This document shows, one piece after another, positions 48,175 to 59,966 of a DNA stretch of 64,000 nt (the first letter of the stretch is position 1; each line of letters starts with the position of its first letter). The notes beneath the pieces were generated by a model. The model was not told the DNA's origin, searched no databases, and was given only the letters and a program-made list of their open reading frames with translations. A program made the translations under genes and the position numbers. The DNA is from Cephalotus follicularis (lineage: Eukaryota; Streptophyta; Magnoliopsida; Oxalidales; Cephalotaceae), in the NCBI GenBank assembly GCA_001972305.1, contig BDDD01001647.1:64936-128935 (forward strand). Reading direction: 5' to 3'.

Positions 48175-50424
48175 TTTAAGATTGTTTTTGTTAATGAAGC
48201 TTAATATTAAATAAAAGTAAAAAAAAAAGCCTAATATCAAATATTTAATATTTATTTTGTAATTTTTTTAGGTTAAAAAAGCTTATTGTATATTCAGATA
48301 ACTACCACTAGTATGTATATATATCATCATAAACTACAAAAATAACATATCAAAACAAAAACCCTTGACATGTTTGATTATTATTTTGTGTTTTTTATAT
48401 TTGAAAATTGTTTTTAGAACATAAAATAGAAACTTTTTTGAAAATCTTTTTTCATTCACAAGATGTTTAGTATATTATTTTTAAAAACAATTCAAAAAAC
48501 AATAAACAATGTTATTATGTTTGGTTCATAGACATTTGAAAACAATTTTAAAAATAAAAAACGAAAAACATGTTCTAATGTTACGAGAGAAAAAACATAA
48601 ATATGCTTTATATATCTCACTTTAATAAAAAAAAATTTCTTTATTTGTTTTCATTGAAAATGTTAAAACAGGAAATAAAAACAAAAAACAAGAAAAATTT
48701 GTTTTCACTGGTTTTTAATAAAAATGAAAACAGTATCCTGAGTTTTTTCAAATTTGTATTTAAAAACATCAAAAATCAAACATGTTTTTTAGTCCAGAAA
48801 AAAACTGTTTTAAAAAAAAAAATTCAAAACAGCCATTCAAACATATTAATTTTTACCCATATTAAAAAAAAAAAAAATCGCTTCACCCCTGAGTTGAAAA
48901 GAGAAGTTTCTCAATGGAATCATAGAACTGATCAGTTTTTTGTAAGGACTCAGATTCTTTAAGCGTACATAATCTTTTTGAAATTCTAAATTATAGGTAA
49001 TTAAGCTTCACGTGAAATTATATATATTGTTGATGGCATGAATAAGTTAATTCACAATCTTCCCTACCCTAAAATTGAGAGTAGGATAGCCACAAATCAT
49101 CAGTTTAAAATTATGTTCACAAAATCTCACAAGTAAGCATCTTAAAAAGGAAACAAGTAAAAGAAGCCAAAGTAGCTTACCTAAGACACCAAACCAATTC
49201 AGTATTTTTGTAGGGGCCATACATACATCACATCCACCGCAATGATTATTTTTAGTTAGTGTTGCAGCACCGACCATCATGCAAGAATTCAAAAATAGCA
49301 ATTCCTTTGTATATTCTCTGCAATACATTTGGTGAATATTTTTTTGTAATCACACCTATAAACATAATAACTAAAGTTTATTTATAAGATAAAAAATAAA
49401 ATAATTAATTAATATTTATATGAGTATATATTATTAATTAATTATATAAATTAGGTGATGCACTGAGTATAACTAAGAATTTTTTTTATACAGATATACA
49501 ATATTTAAATATATTTGAGATGATATATTGGGTCTCGATACATAAATTAAATCATAATATGATACGATATTAGTCTAAATAAGTTTTTTTAAATCATTTC
49601 AAGTTATATTAAAGTCGATTTGCTTAATTTGATTTAAAATCAAATCATATTCATATCAACTTATTAATTATGATCACAAACTCGATTCAAACTATACTCC
49701 ACCGCGATATATATTCAATTCATTAATGCGAATTGTCAAACTACAACATTAACTACTCTCATCTTCCACAGTCATACGTTGGCATGTTCCCCTGTTGCAA
49801 ACTTCTAAGTCAAATGACAAAATCTCATATTTCAGTTGGATGCCACTAAGCATTACAGCTTCTGAATTTAAGTATCAGACTTACACGTGGAGTTCATTTG
49901 GCTCATGCACACTGACTTTGCTGATTCATGTAAACTAATTTCTTCTTCTAAAAATTATTATTTTTATTTGGGCACCGGTATTTTTACGTTCAAAAGTTGT
50001 TTGTCACGATTATTTTTTTTAGCATTATGAACAGCAACATGACATCATCAACATTACTTCTTATTAAGCGTAAAAATCGTGGATGAACGATTTTGAACTA
50101 GCTGTTGCGTTGTATGACTGTCCCAAATTTCTTTGAAAGGGTACGGTGTTAGAAAAAAAATCCTGCAATTTGTATAATGTCAATTTTCCAGTTTATATAT
50201 ACTCGATAATTAAATTTATAACATATTAACATAAATTTACGTGTATTGCCACAATATATAAAACAGATCACTTCACTCTATATATAATTACATGTACAAT
50301 TTTACTAGTTAAAAACAAAAACTATATATTGTTTGTAGCTAGAGTACAATTTTTCTCCACACGCATGTGGAGAGCTCCTCCGTACTCTTCACTGTTTTGA
50401 TAATTTTATATTAATATTTTATTA

Positions 50425-50672
50425 ATTTAATCGTTCAATTCAATATTTTATATTTGTAAATCATGTTTGTAAATTTTTAAGTCGATTAAATATCTATAAT
50501 TATTCTATTTTTTTACATTTATATATGATATTTTAACGATTATACGAATTTTACAATAATTTTTGTATAACTGTTGAAAATATACAAACAATGAGTATCG
50601 ATAACTATTTAATTATCTTAAAAATTTATAGGAATGATTTACACAGATCAAATATTAAATTTATATTTTTTT
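50425..50672. mobile_element. Foldback MITE
   Basis: Arms at about 50425-50500 and 50600-50672 are imperfect reverse complements (TTCAATATTTTATATTTGTAAATCAT against ATGATTTACACAGATCAAATATTAAAT). The near-palindrome CTCCACACGCATGTGGAG at about 50356-50373 may belong to the left end. No coding. Confidence 0.5.
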
Positions 50673-51680
50673 TAAATTTATCTATAAATTTTTAAAATGA
50701 TGATAGATGCTAAAGAGCTTTTTTACGTCAACGTGAAAATATTTTTTATTTTATTTTTTTGAGTACGAGTGATATTACACGATGAAGTTTCCTGTTGACT
50801 GAAAATGTAAGTCTAACAAATACAATAATGGCTGCGAGGATGGTTAGCCCACTTTGTTGAAAAACTTTAAAGGTGCAGTAGACAGTACGTACATAATGCA
50901 CACTTTATTGGTGCATTTTATTTTAATAACAACAAAACGTAACTACATAAACATTAATTACATGATTGTTTGTTATTTCTCAACAAATATTATTATAAAA
51001 GCTTCTATGGTCACTATGCATTATTGAATTAACAAATAGTATGGTGATACATGAAGGTAATTAAACACAAAAATCTGTAGCAAGTGTTGCAGAAAAATAA
51101 AAACTGATGCGAATAGCACAGGACCGATGAGCGCGAGTGCGAGACCGAGTACTAAATTCCTTTAAAAATATTTAAAAAACAGAAGGGAATATTTCGATTA
51201 GTACTGATCAGCACTTGAAAAATGTCACCTGTCGAGTCGTATGCATTATCTGTTAAAAATATTTAATTATTTTATTATTGTTTAAAAAATTTAATCGTTC
51301 TATAAATTTTTCACCTAATATAAAAAAATAACTTATTTGATAAATAATCTAAAAATATCTAAATGACTTGAAGTTGACATGCATCATTTATATAAGTGAA
51401 AAATCTAATGCAACAGTTGAATTTATAAAAAATAAAATACATAAGTATAAAAACTAACTGATATAGAACACAAATTTGAGTTCAATATCAAGACATAAAA
51501 TACAAACTTGTGTTTTATATTAATAACAACCACTATCTTATTTTTTTTAATCTTACATTAGATTTGTCTAATACAAGAGAAGATCCTAATTAAAAATAAC
51601 CCAAAAGCCAATCTTTTTTTTCTTAGATCAAAATAAATCTCTTGATGCAGTAATGAATTTTTTTAATATTCATTGTTATT

Positions 51681-52850
51681 TGTTATGGATCGAACACGCA
51701 CTCAAAATCAATCAACAAAAACAATAAATAACACAGGATATTTACATGAAAAACCCAAACTAGAAAAAAAATCACAAAAAAAACTAAAAAATACACTATG
51801 ATGAAATATGTTTTCAGTTTAACCCAAAAGTGCGTGTATACAAGCACACACACACATATATATAAGGAAATTTGGACCTCTGAATATAAGACATATCCAA
51901 CAATCTCTATTTCGGGTTGTATTCTCAAACCACACTTTACAGATAATCTATGCTTCAAAATGTACCTCTCTCCTTACGTATCTCTTGCATCCCCTTTAAG
52001 GGTAGAGGGGTACTCCACCACGAGCTCAACAGGAAGTAAACAGAGCAGTGCTTGAACTTATCCATAGGAATTGGTTTTCTAAGTACGTCTACTACATTAT
52101 CCTTTGTGTGAACCTTATACAAATTGATTTCACCAGAAGTTAACCATTTTTTGATTTTGTGATATCGAACGTCGATATGCTTACCTTGCATGAAAAATTT
52201 TATTTTTTGTCAAATGAATGGCGTCAAATAAATGACACTCTAGCTGTCACACTGTAGTTGAACACTACTTTGCTTGAACCCACGTTCTTGAACAAGCCCC
52301 TTTAGCCACAAAGCCTTATTTCCTACCTCTGTCAATGTTATGTATTATGTCTCAGTAGTTGATAATGTCACTGTAGATTGTAACACTAATCTCCAACATA
52401 TAGAACCATCACAGAAAGTGAATACAAAACCTGTTGTTGATCTTCTAAAGTCTAATTGCCCTTGCATAATCAAAATCAACAAAACCCATAACCTCACTCC
52501 TTGTTGTACCATGATCAAATACGATGCCATAGTCAGTCTTAGCTACAAAATATCCGACAATCCATTTAATAGCATTCCAATATTTTTTCCTTGGATTCGC
52601 CATATAATTATTAACCACTCTAACACCCTGTGAGATATACGGTCTAATACACACCATGGCATACATAAGGCATCCGATAACATTAGCATATGGTACATGT
52701 GACATGAGCTCCACCTACTTCTCTGTCTTTGGAGATAGCTGTGAAGATAAATAGAAATGCATGGGCTCCCAAAGGTGTAACATGTTAAGCTTTTAGCATG
52801 TTAAAATTTCCCAATGCCTTCTCAACACAACTATTTTAGGTAGATCTTGA
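51681..52850 (-). mobile_element. Copia 3' end remnant: RT/RNase H fragments plus LTR
   Basis: Minus-strand pieces from about 52790 down to 51955 encode VPYANVIGCLMYAM and IRPYISQGV (RT C-terminus), RRSTTGFVFTF (RNase H) and the RNase H tail KHIDVRYHKIKKW, GEINLYKVHT and KFKHC. These are broken by stops and frame changes. An LTR of 222 bp follows at 51902-51681, beginning TGTTGGATATG and ending ATCCATAACA, with a U5-like tail. The 5' part of the element is missing. This is a third Copia family in the window, distinct from those at 2.4 and 12 kb. Confidence 0.85.
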
Positions 52851-53639
52851 AACGGCATATCTAACATTATTCCTTATGATCAATAAATATAATTAAGTTT
52901 CTTTAATACCAAATTATAATTTTTCTTTCAAAGCGAATTGTTTTTTCGCCTTCAACTAAAATAATTTTATTTACAATACTTATTAATAACCCTACATCAT
53001 AAAAAATTAAATTAAAAAATATTATAAAGATCTCCGATGCATAAAATGAGTCTCAATGTTTATCTTTTAATTCAGTTAATTGATATACGAGATATGAGTT
53101 TGGATCATTTCTTATTTAGAGGATCTTATTGTAAAAAGATTATTAAGTAGACACAATCCACCGTATAAATATGAATATAATCAAACATAAATGACATATT
53201 ATCAAATACATGGATATAACTAATCAAAAAATGATATATTATAAATTTAATTAACTGCTTACCTAAAAATTAAAAACTTTTAAAATTGATAATACTCGTA
53301 TATATTATTAGATATGTTTATATGAGAAGGAATGTGGTCTGTATATTTACAAATTTTTACACGGTGTGTTACCTAGGGTATACTTTAAATACAATTTAAT
53401 AAAAAATTAATTTATTGAGTATTACGGAAAAAGTTTCTCTAGTACGAAAGAGTGCTGCCATTTCACATTTGCTACATCAAGGAATGACAGGGGAGAAAGA
53501 GAGATGACCTAACCAAACCAATCCTCATAAATCATTTTAAAAGCCCTCTCTCGAGAGACACAGTGTAACACTGCCACAACAGTTTCCACCACAACTAAAA
53601 AGGCAAAAGCAAAAGAAAGGAGAGTTTTCGAGTTTCAAC
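52851..53639. other. Upstream region of the CASP-like gene
   Basis: AT-rich to about 53450, then a GAGA/CTCT-containing stretch before the start codon at 53640. No clear TATA box was fixed. No other gene seen. Confidence 0.5.
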
Positions 53640-56233
53640 ATGATGAATGGGTGCAAAACACCATCGCAACAACCACTGGAGGTGGCGGAGAACGGTGGAG
53701 CCACCACTATGAGTGGGACCCATTTGACTGTTATGCATGATTCCAAAGTTGATGGCTGCAGTAGGCGTGATTTTGTGCACTTGATAGTACTGAGGTTTCT
53801 TTGCATGGCATCATCGGTGATGGCACTGTCTTTCATGGTGACCGCCAGTGAGGCTAGCACTGCCATTCTCTATGGGTTTAAGCTACCTATCGACTCTCAC
53901 TGGTCCTATTCTTACTCTTATGAGTGAGTGTTCTAGTATAAGCTTCACCCTCTTCTTGGTTTGTTGAGCTTAGAGGTATTGTGGGTTGGTGTTTGTTTTT
54001 GTTTGGTTTCTGGGAAAGCCAAGGAAATGAAGAGAAAATGGCACTTTGCAGCTCACTAAAAGTTTGCTTGTTTTCTCCATCTTTTTTCGTTTATATAATG
54101 ACTAGAAAATTTATAAATCTTCTTATTTTCTTTTCTTTCCCTTTGTGCAATTTCTTAAATTTAGTTTCACACTATAAGAACCAAATATTTAGCATAACAT
54201 TTAATGCTGTGTTGAGAGCCTTGACAGTACTTTTGTTTTCTACTTTTGCATTTTGGGCTTCAAAGATATGAAATAAGCAACTAAAGTAGCACAAGGAAAT
54301 CGTATATGAGTAAAAGAAGTAACAGAAGATTGACCCAATGTTGCTAGCTCCTTGCTGTATTTTAGATCAGCTCAGTGCTGATTTTAGAGGGCATAAATTG
54401 TTCCTGAGACCTTGTATTTAATCTTGCTTTGAATATAAGTTTCCCAAGAATAGAGTAGTTCATAAATGACATTTTTTGATACATTATTGGAGGATTTTTT
54501 TTCTTCTGTTCTGTTTTGTTTCTTATGTTGTCTTTTCTTTATCATCAGGCTGACCAAACAGTTGCATAATCGCATTTTTGTTTCTTTATTATTTACCAAA
54601 CATTCTTAATCTGTAGTTGTTTTACCGTTTATGTCCTGAGAAAAATTGACTGGGAAATGCGGTGTCTTTGACTATTTTTTCTTGATTTCTTTGTCATTAA
54701 CTTATTATTGATGATTTTAAGCAAAAAAAAAAAAAATACTTATTATTGATTATCCATTAGAAATTTTACGTTGACGAAATTGCCCTCGGCTCCGGTTGTT
54801 CCGTCGGTGCCTGTCTGAGAAGCAACAATTTTTTGGGTACTCGTTGTCTCCACTTTCATGGCATGTGAATAAACAGAATCAGACCCGTGATTCTCTTTTA
54901 CATTTTTGTCTTTATCTCTTTTGTTAACCTTTTTCGGCTCTTAAGAATATGCAGTTATCCTTGTCTATGTTTGTGATTTTTCTTTCAGTTTACAAGGGTA
55001 AATATCTTTGTCACTTAAGAAATATTTAACCGAATGATTTTTTTTTTTGTTCTTTTTTAAAAGAGGATGGCATGATTTCACCATTTCTCTTCACTGGTCC
55101 AGGTTTCAAACTCTGGTCCTCCCTGATGTTATACATTAACACAAATCATCCGGATTTCCCCTAGGGGACTATTTAACTGAATGATAATTCTTTGGCAAGT
55201 ACTGTTTCTAGTCACTTTTCAATGTTCAATGCAGAAGGTGAAATAGTTCTCTTATTCAATTTTTTGTATTGGCTTTTTTCCTTTGGTGGTAATAGCCAAT
55301 AATTCTTGGATGTGTACTGTTTATAACTTTTTAATAGAAACAATATTAGGTGCATTGAGTATAGTAACTAGAATGGGACAATATGTATACTACAGTTTGA
55401 GAGCATAACAAAGAAGTAATTAATTTGTATTTTGAATGATAAAGAAGTTGTAAAATTGAATGCATTTTATGTTGAGCAGGTACCTGGTTGGAATATCAGC
55501 GGCTACTGCAGCTCATTCGTTGCTGCAACTACTTATCAGTGGGTCAAGGCTGCTGAGGAGGTCACCAGTGTTTCTGTCAAGGAATCAAGCATGGCTTATT
55601 TTTGCTGTGGATCAGGTAGTTTCATTTCTATGAACTGTGCTTGCTTTGCTTAGTCATATTTACTGAGCCAAGATGTTTTATCAAATGCCCATTTTTATTC
55701 CAAGCTTTGAATCAATGAGAGCATAGGAACATGTAGCTTCTCCCTAGTAGTCTTGTGGTCAGTGGTAATGGTGGAAGTTCTCTCCTTTTTTAAGGGTTCA
55801 AAAGTTTTCTTCCTTTGATCTGATTATATTGCTGACTGTAGAGGCGTAGAGATGAATTTTGTTCTCTTTATCTTGCATGCCTTTAGATGTCATTGTAATG
55901 CCGTTTTGGCTCAAGTCTTGTTAACCAAGGAATGTTCATTTATGCCTCTCCAAATCAATATATACACCTTCAGATTGACTATGGCTTTTTATGGCCCTGA
56001 ATAATCTTTGAGCGCAGATGTTTGCATATGCAATGGTCAGTGCTGGCTCAGCTGCATCAGGTGTGACCAACCTGAATCGAACGGGAATTAAGCATGCACC
56101 TCTGCCGAATTTCTGTAAGCCTTTACGAAGCTTCTGCAACCATGTTGCCATATCGATAGCCTTCGCTTTCTTCGGTTCTTTCTTGCTCGCTGCATCTGCT
56201 GTCAAGGATGTAATCTGGCTCATCAAGCATTGA
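53640..56233 (+). CDS. CASP-like membrane protein, CASPL3A type, 211 aa
   Basis: Exons 53640-53923, 55480-55615 and 56018-56233 (donors GA|GTGAGT and CAG|GTAGTT; acceptors GAGCAG|G and GCGCAG|ATG) join to 211 residues. Four transmembrane segments lie at about 45-67, 96-114, 131-153 and 182-204, with both ends cytosolic as in the CASP family. The two family marks are present: Arg52 in helix 1 and Asp139 in helix 3. The third exon holds [17 protein letters not shown], a loop typical of CASPL3A proteins. CASPs form membrane platforms that guide lignin deposition in the endodermis. CASP-like members act at other cell-wall domains and are mostly uncharacterised (established). The start could also be the adjacent second ATG. 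Intron 1 (1.56 kb) contains a SINE. The third exon can begin as a separate frame because it starts with ATG, but it is the C-terminal part. Confidence 0.94.
55023..55185 (-). mobile_element. SINE-like insertion in CASP-like intron 1
   Basis: TATTTAAC(C/T)GAATGAT occurs at 55023-55038 and 55170-55185, 15 of 16 bases identical. The insert 55039-55169 read on the minus strand ends in an A-rich tail (AAAAAAGAACAAAAAAAAAAA). It carries GAGTTTGAAACC, close to a Pol III B box, and starts GTCCCCTAGGGGAAATCC. About 130 bp, non-coding. All features fit a retroposed SINE. Confidence 0.8.
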
Positions 56234-57377
56234 TTTTATTTGGCTTTTCTCACCTTGATGTGAATTGCCTTATATGTATATATGATTACCTATGGAATTT
56301 GGGCACCTTTATTTACTTTGAGTGGCCACTATTTTTATTAAAGACTTTTTCAGGTTGAGAGAGTGGTGTGCCTTTTATAAGGGAGCCAGAGGGCTTTTCT
56401 TTATTCAGATGACAATCCATCCTTAAGTGATGATTTTAATGATCAGCTTGTCAAAAATGTTATGCTAAAGCGGCCTTTGATATACATGTCTTTCAATTAT
56501 TGATGCTTAAATCCTGGTCGGAAAAATGGTCTAGGGGCTGTATAAGGTAAGATATGCAGTGGTAAGCTAAAACACTAGATGTTAGCTTTTAGCTGTGTTT
56601 GGAAAGTGGCTACGTAGCCACTTCAGCTTTCCAAACTAATGATTCTGTGAAAATGAAGATCAATGGTAAATCATGTATTTCCTGATATGTTGGGTTGGGT
56701 AAATATGGTTTATCTGTATTTAAGTATATGCAAGAATAGGCATTCGTTTTCTCCATATATAACTAAAGAGCATGTCACAAATTTAGGAACTTGGGGAGGC
56801 AATATATACAGAAGAAATCAATATCTACATAGTCCTTTTTCTATGGGACTCGGTTAAGTCAATCACAAAACTATATTAACATGAATGTGGACTATCAAAA
56901 TTCTTCTCCTATTTAACTGGCTGGCATTTTCTCAATCATAAGATTGCATAACAATGGAATCAATTTTTTCCCCCTTTACTGTACTCCATTTCTTTTACTC
57001 TCTTCATTAACCTCCCCTAAGAAAATAGATGAAATCATTATATATATATTTTCCTTTATGTATTACTTTAGTAAATTCTTTTGTTTTCTCTCTTAAACTA
57101 GAAAACATGGTGTAAATAAAATGAGTTAGAAGTTAAAATGTTTCCAAAATTATTTATATGCCTGTTAAATATAAGCTATGGTCTAAATCTTTAGTATGAA
57201 AAGAAGTTATGCAAGTTTCAAGTTAGAAAACTGCACTAATTAGGATTTTTAACCCCCTTTGTTGTACAATGTAAGAGATCAACCGACAAGCACTTTTTTT
57301 AGCCTGGAGAGCAAAAATAGCATATAGAGCAGAGGAATTGTGCAGGACAAAATAAACTTAGACAGTCTAATAAGCAA
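56234..57377. other. Spacer between two convergent genes
   Basis: Holds the 3' ends of the CASP-like gene (plus) and the FAR1-related gene (minus). The frame at 56663-56857 has no recognisable product. No repeat or RNA gene was seen. Confidence 0.55.
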
Positions 57378-59950
57378 TTAGGTGTGTGAAGGTGCTACCG
57401 GCTTCGACTCTATTTCTCTCACGCTTTGAACTATGTCTTCGATGTTCCTTGATAGATGATGGGAATGTTCTTCCATATCTCGCAAGACCATATCAAGCTG
57501 TTCTTGATAGGCAGCTGATCGCTTTCGCTCCCGCTGTAACTCAGCAGTCAATTCTCGAATCTTTATATCCTTCTCATCCTATAAAAAACCCCAAAAAAGA
57601 GAGGGGAAAAAAGCATGAAAGTAAATTTGAATTTACTGGTGTTAGAGGGCATAAAAAATGTTACACTTTATAGAATCAACCAAAAAACTAATCCAATAAC
57701 TCAACCAGCTAAGAGGAAAAATTAGTATGTAACTTATGGTGTTTCCCATAAGTTATCCATATAGCAAGAAACTACTCATATCTCATTTCGGAGGGCTCAA
57801 AAAGAAGCAAATAAGATTGCATGTCTACGTCATTTCATTTTCTTGAGGAATCTAAAGTTGACTACTACTAGCTAGAACTCAAAGAGTAGATAAGAGTGTT
57901 CTCCAAGTAAATTGATGAACCAGGCCAACATCTATAAGCTTTTCTAATCTTATGAGTGAGGGAATTACATCTTTAGAGCTACTAGGTGCAGTTTTCCTGG
58001 GCTTTCGGATACATCTATAAATTTATCCAAAGTCACAACTTCTAAAATACAGTGCATCTTGACCTCAATGGAGTAATTCAAAAAATATTTTTCTATACTA
58101 CTAACCAACCATTCATAAATTATTTGAGATAACATGATCTTTTACAAATGGAATGCAGGCATAATTAGTATAAGAAGTGCCACATAAAACCTTTATTTGA
58201 AGAAATTAATAGAGCATTGTATGCCAGAACAAATATATCCTATATATAAAGAGGGCAGGCAGCCAATACTTGTACAACTGTGCCATTATTGTCCTCTAAA
58301 CGGCAATGAACCCATATGAGAGCCACAGAGGACTCAACCGACAAAGTTGACTGGCTCAACCTTTCCTCGTTTATATTCAGCACATCAAGAAACTTCTAAC
58401 CATAAACTCATTTTGGCCCTCTAAAATTCGACTTTTGATTAGCTATACCCATTCTTCTAGCAAATGCTGAATCTTGCTAACTGACATAGTTTGCAACCAC
58501 AGAATTATGGGTAATTAACGAAGGTCCAAGAATGGAAATGGAACGCATGCAGACCAGCCAACACTCAAGTCCACTCATATGCAGCCTTAGAAGATGAGAA
58601 AGAGTAATTGAGCACCATATGCAGAAATTTATTAGATGAAAAGTCATGCAGGGATCTTGACAAACAAACCAATGCCTAATGAGGAGCTTAAACTTCTCTC
58701 CAATCCACCCTGGTACGCGAATCACTTGTTAGTAGGCTAGTAGCTAACATAGATGTAATCAGCTTTGGCAGGGCAGAGTCACGCTTTACATGTATCCGTT
58801 GAATTACAGGAAATGAAAAGTTTTGAGTTTGACCTTTAAACTGATTTAAAATCCACCATTTAGCTTCTCTGATAGTTTCTTAAAAGCAATTCCCACTATT
58901 CACTATGCTTCCCCATCCTACATAACATACGTATACATGCAAAAGTATATTTGGGGTGTGAAGCATTTTTCATTGGACTCACAATGGGACCTAAAGTCTG
59001 TTGTAAACAGCAAAGTATCCACAAGTCACAAACAAGACAAAAATATTGCAACCATAATAATATTTTCCTAATGGCTCATAGTTGCACTCTATGTGGCACT
59101 AACTATGATGATATCTATGCTCCTATGCTCAGTGAATTGGCATCCATTGGCAGCTTCATTCATAGTTTTGCAATGTCACTTTCTCCGCTACATATGTTTA
59201 TTATCTACTAGCAGAATGTCACTTATGGCTCCATTCCTATTATGGATTACGACAAAGTTAATTACACATAATATAACATTTTTGAAATCGATATGAAAAA
59301 CAAATCTAATCAGATAAAGCATAATATGATAAAAAAAAATAAAAAATAAAAGGACTAATTCCACCACATAATGAAAGCAGATGTTAATTAAGATCCCAGG
59401 ACATTTTGATGCAGCGACTCACAAATGCAAACTTGAAAACTAAAGGTTACCGCTTCAAAATCAATTCCTGAATGGTAAACAAATCCCTTAGTTTAAGAGC
59501 ACATACCGGAGTTTGAGATAGAAGTACACTCCGAAGCCCGTTGGTAGGTATTGCTACCAGTGGATGATTATGCTCCTTGACAAATCTTGTTACAACCCAC
59601 TTCCCTGTTTTCTCTTTCTTGACCACTATCATTGCCTTACATCCTTCTCTTGTGATTGCTCTAGGCTTTCTATTTTCACTTCTTCTGGGCCTTAATTTAC
59701 GGAAACCCTCTTTATTACACACGAGTCTACGCCAAACAACCTTCCCATCACGCATGGAACGGCGAAATGCATCAACACGCATAATAAATCCCACATGTGT
59801 GGCATATGCATCATAAAACACCTTGGCAGCCTCTTCGGATTCAAACTCCATACCTACATATGGTTCCATATCTGAACTTCCTTCAATTGAAACCAGTTCT
59901 TTTCCATTAGAACTCTCTGCCACATTATTCATATCCCCATCCTCACTCAT
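57378..59950 (-). CDS. Short FAR1-related DNA-binding protein, 214 aa
   Basis: Two coding exons on the minus strand: 59950-59507 (148 codons, donor CCG|GTATGT) and 57578-57378 (66 codons plus stop TAA, acceptor TTATAG|GAT), phase 0. The start at 59950 (MSEDGDM) is chosen because upstream sequence is a splice acceptor (CTGGCAG at 59970-59968) and holds no earlier ATG in frame. The FAR1 DNA-binding domain (WRKY-GCM1 zinc finger) fills about residues 30-132, with Cys78, Cys104, His127 and His129 as the C2H2 ligands and motifs GMEFESEEAAKVFY and EHNHPL. The last 66 residues form a predicted coiled coil (IRELTAELQRERKR). The MULE-derived transposase core of full FAR1/FHY3 is absent, as in the short FAR1-family proteins of Arabidopsis. 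These are presumed DNA-binding regulators. The target and the role are unknown here. Confidence 0.93.
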
Positions 59951-59966
59951 TGAAAGGTGTTCCTCC

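Larger units (their letters stand above)
46165..51680. other. Intergenic region with foldback repeats and (AT)n(GT)n
   Basis: After the NUP35 3' UTR (to about 46480) no gene was recognised. It contains foldback arms at 46830-47290 and 50425-50672, an (AT)n(GT)n run at about 48113-48174, and a further AT-rich inverted-repeat stretch at about 48360-48850 (CATGTTTGATT ends). A minus-strand frame at 49328-49047 has possible splice signals but matches nothing known. At about 51240-51440 there is one more arm of the foldback family. Confidence 0.5.

Noticed and set aside
49047-49328. 93-codon minus-strand frame with apparent splice sites
   Set aside because: The translation (with a C-G-G-C-D-V-C patch and a hydrophobic run) matches no family that I know. 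The apparent donor and acceptor are common words in AT-rich DNA.
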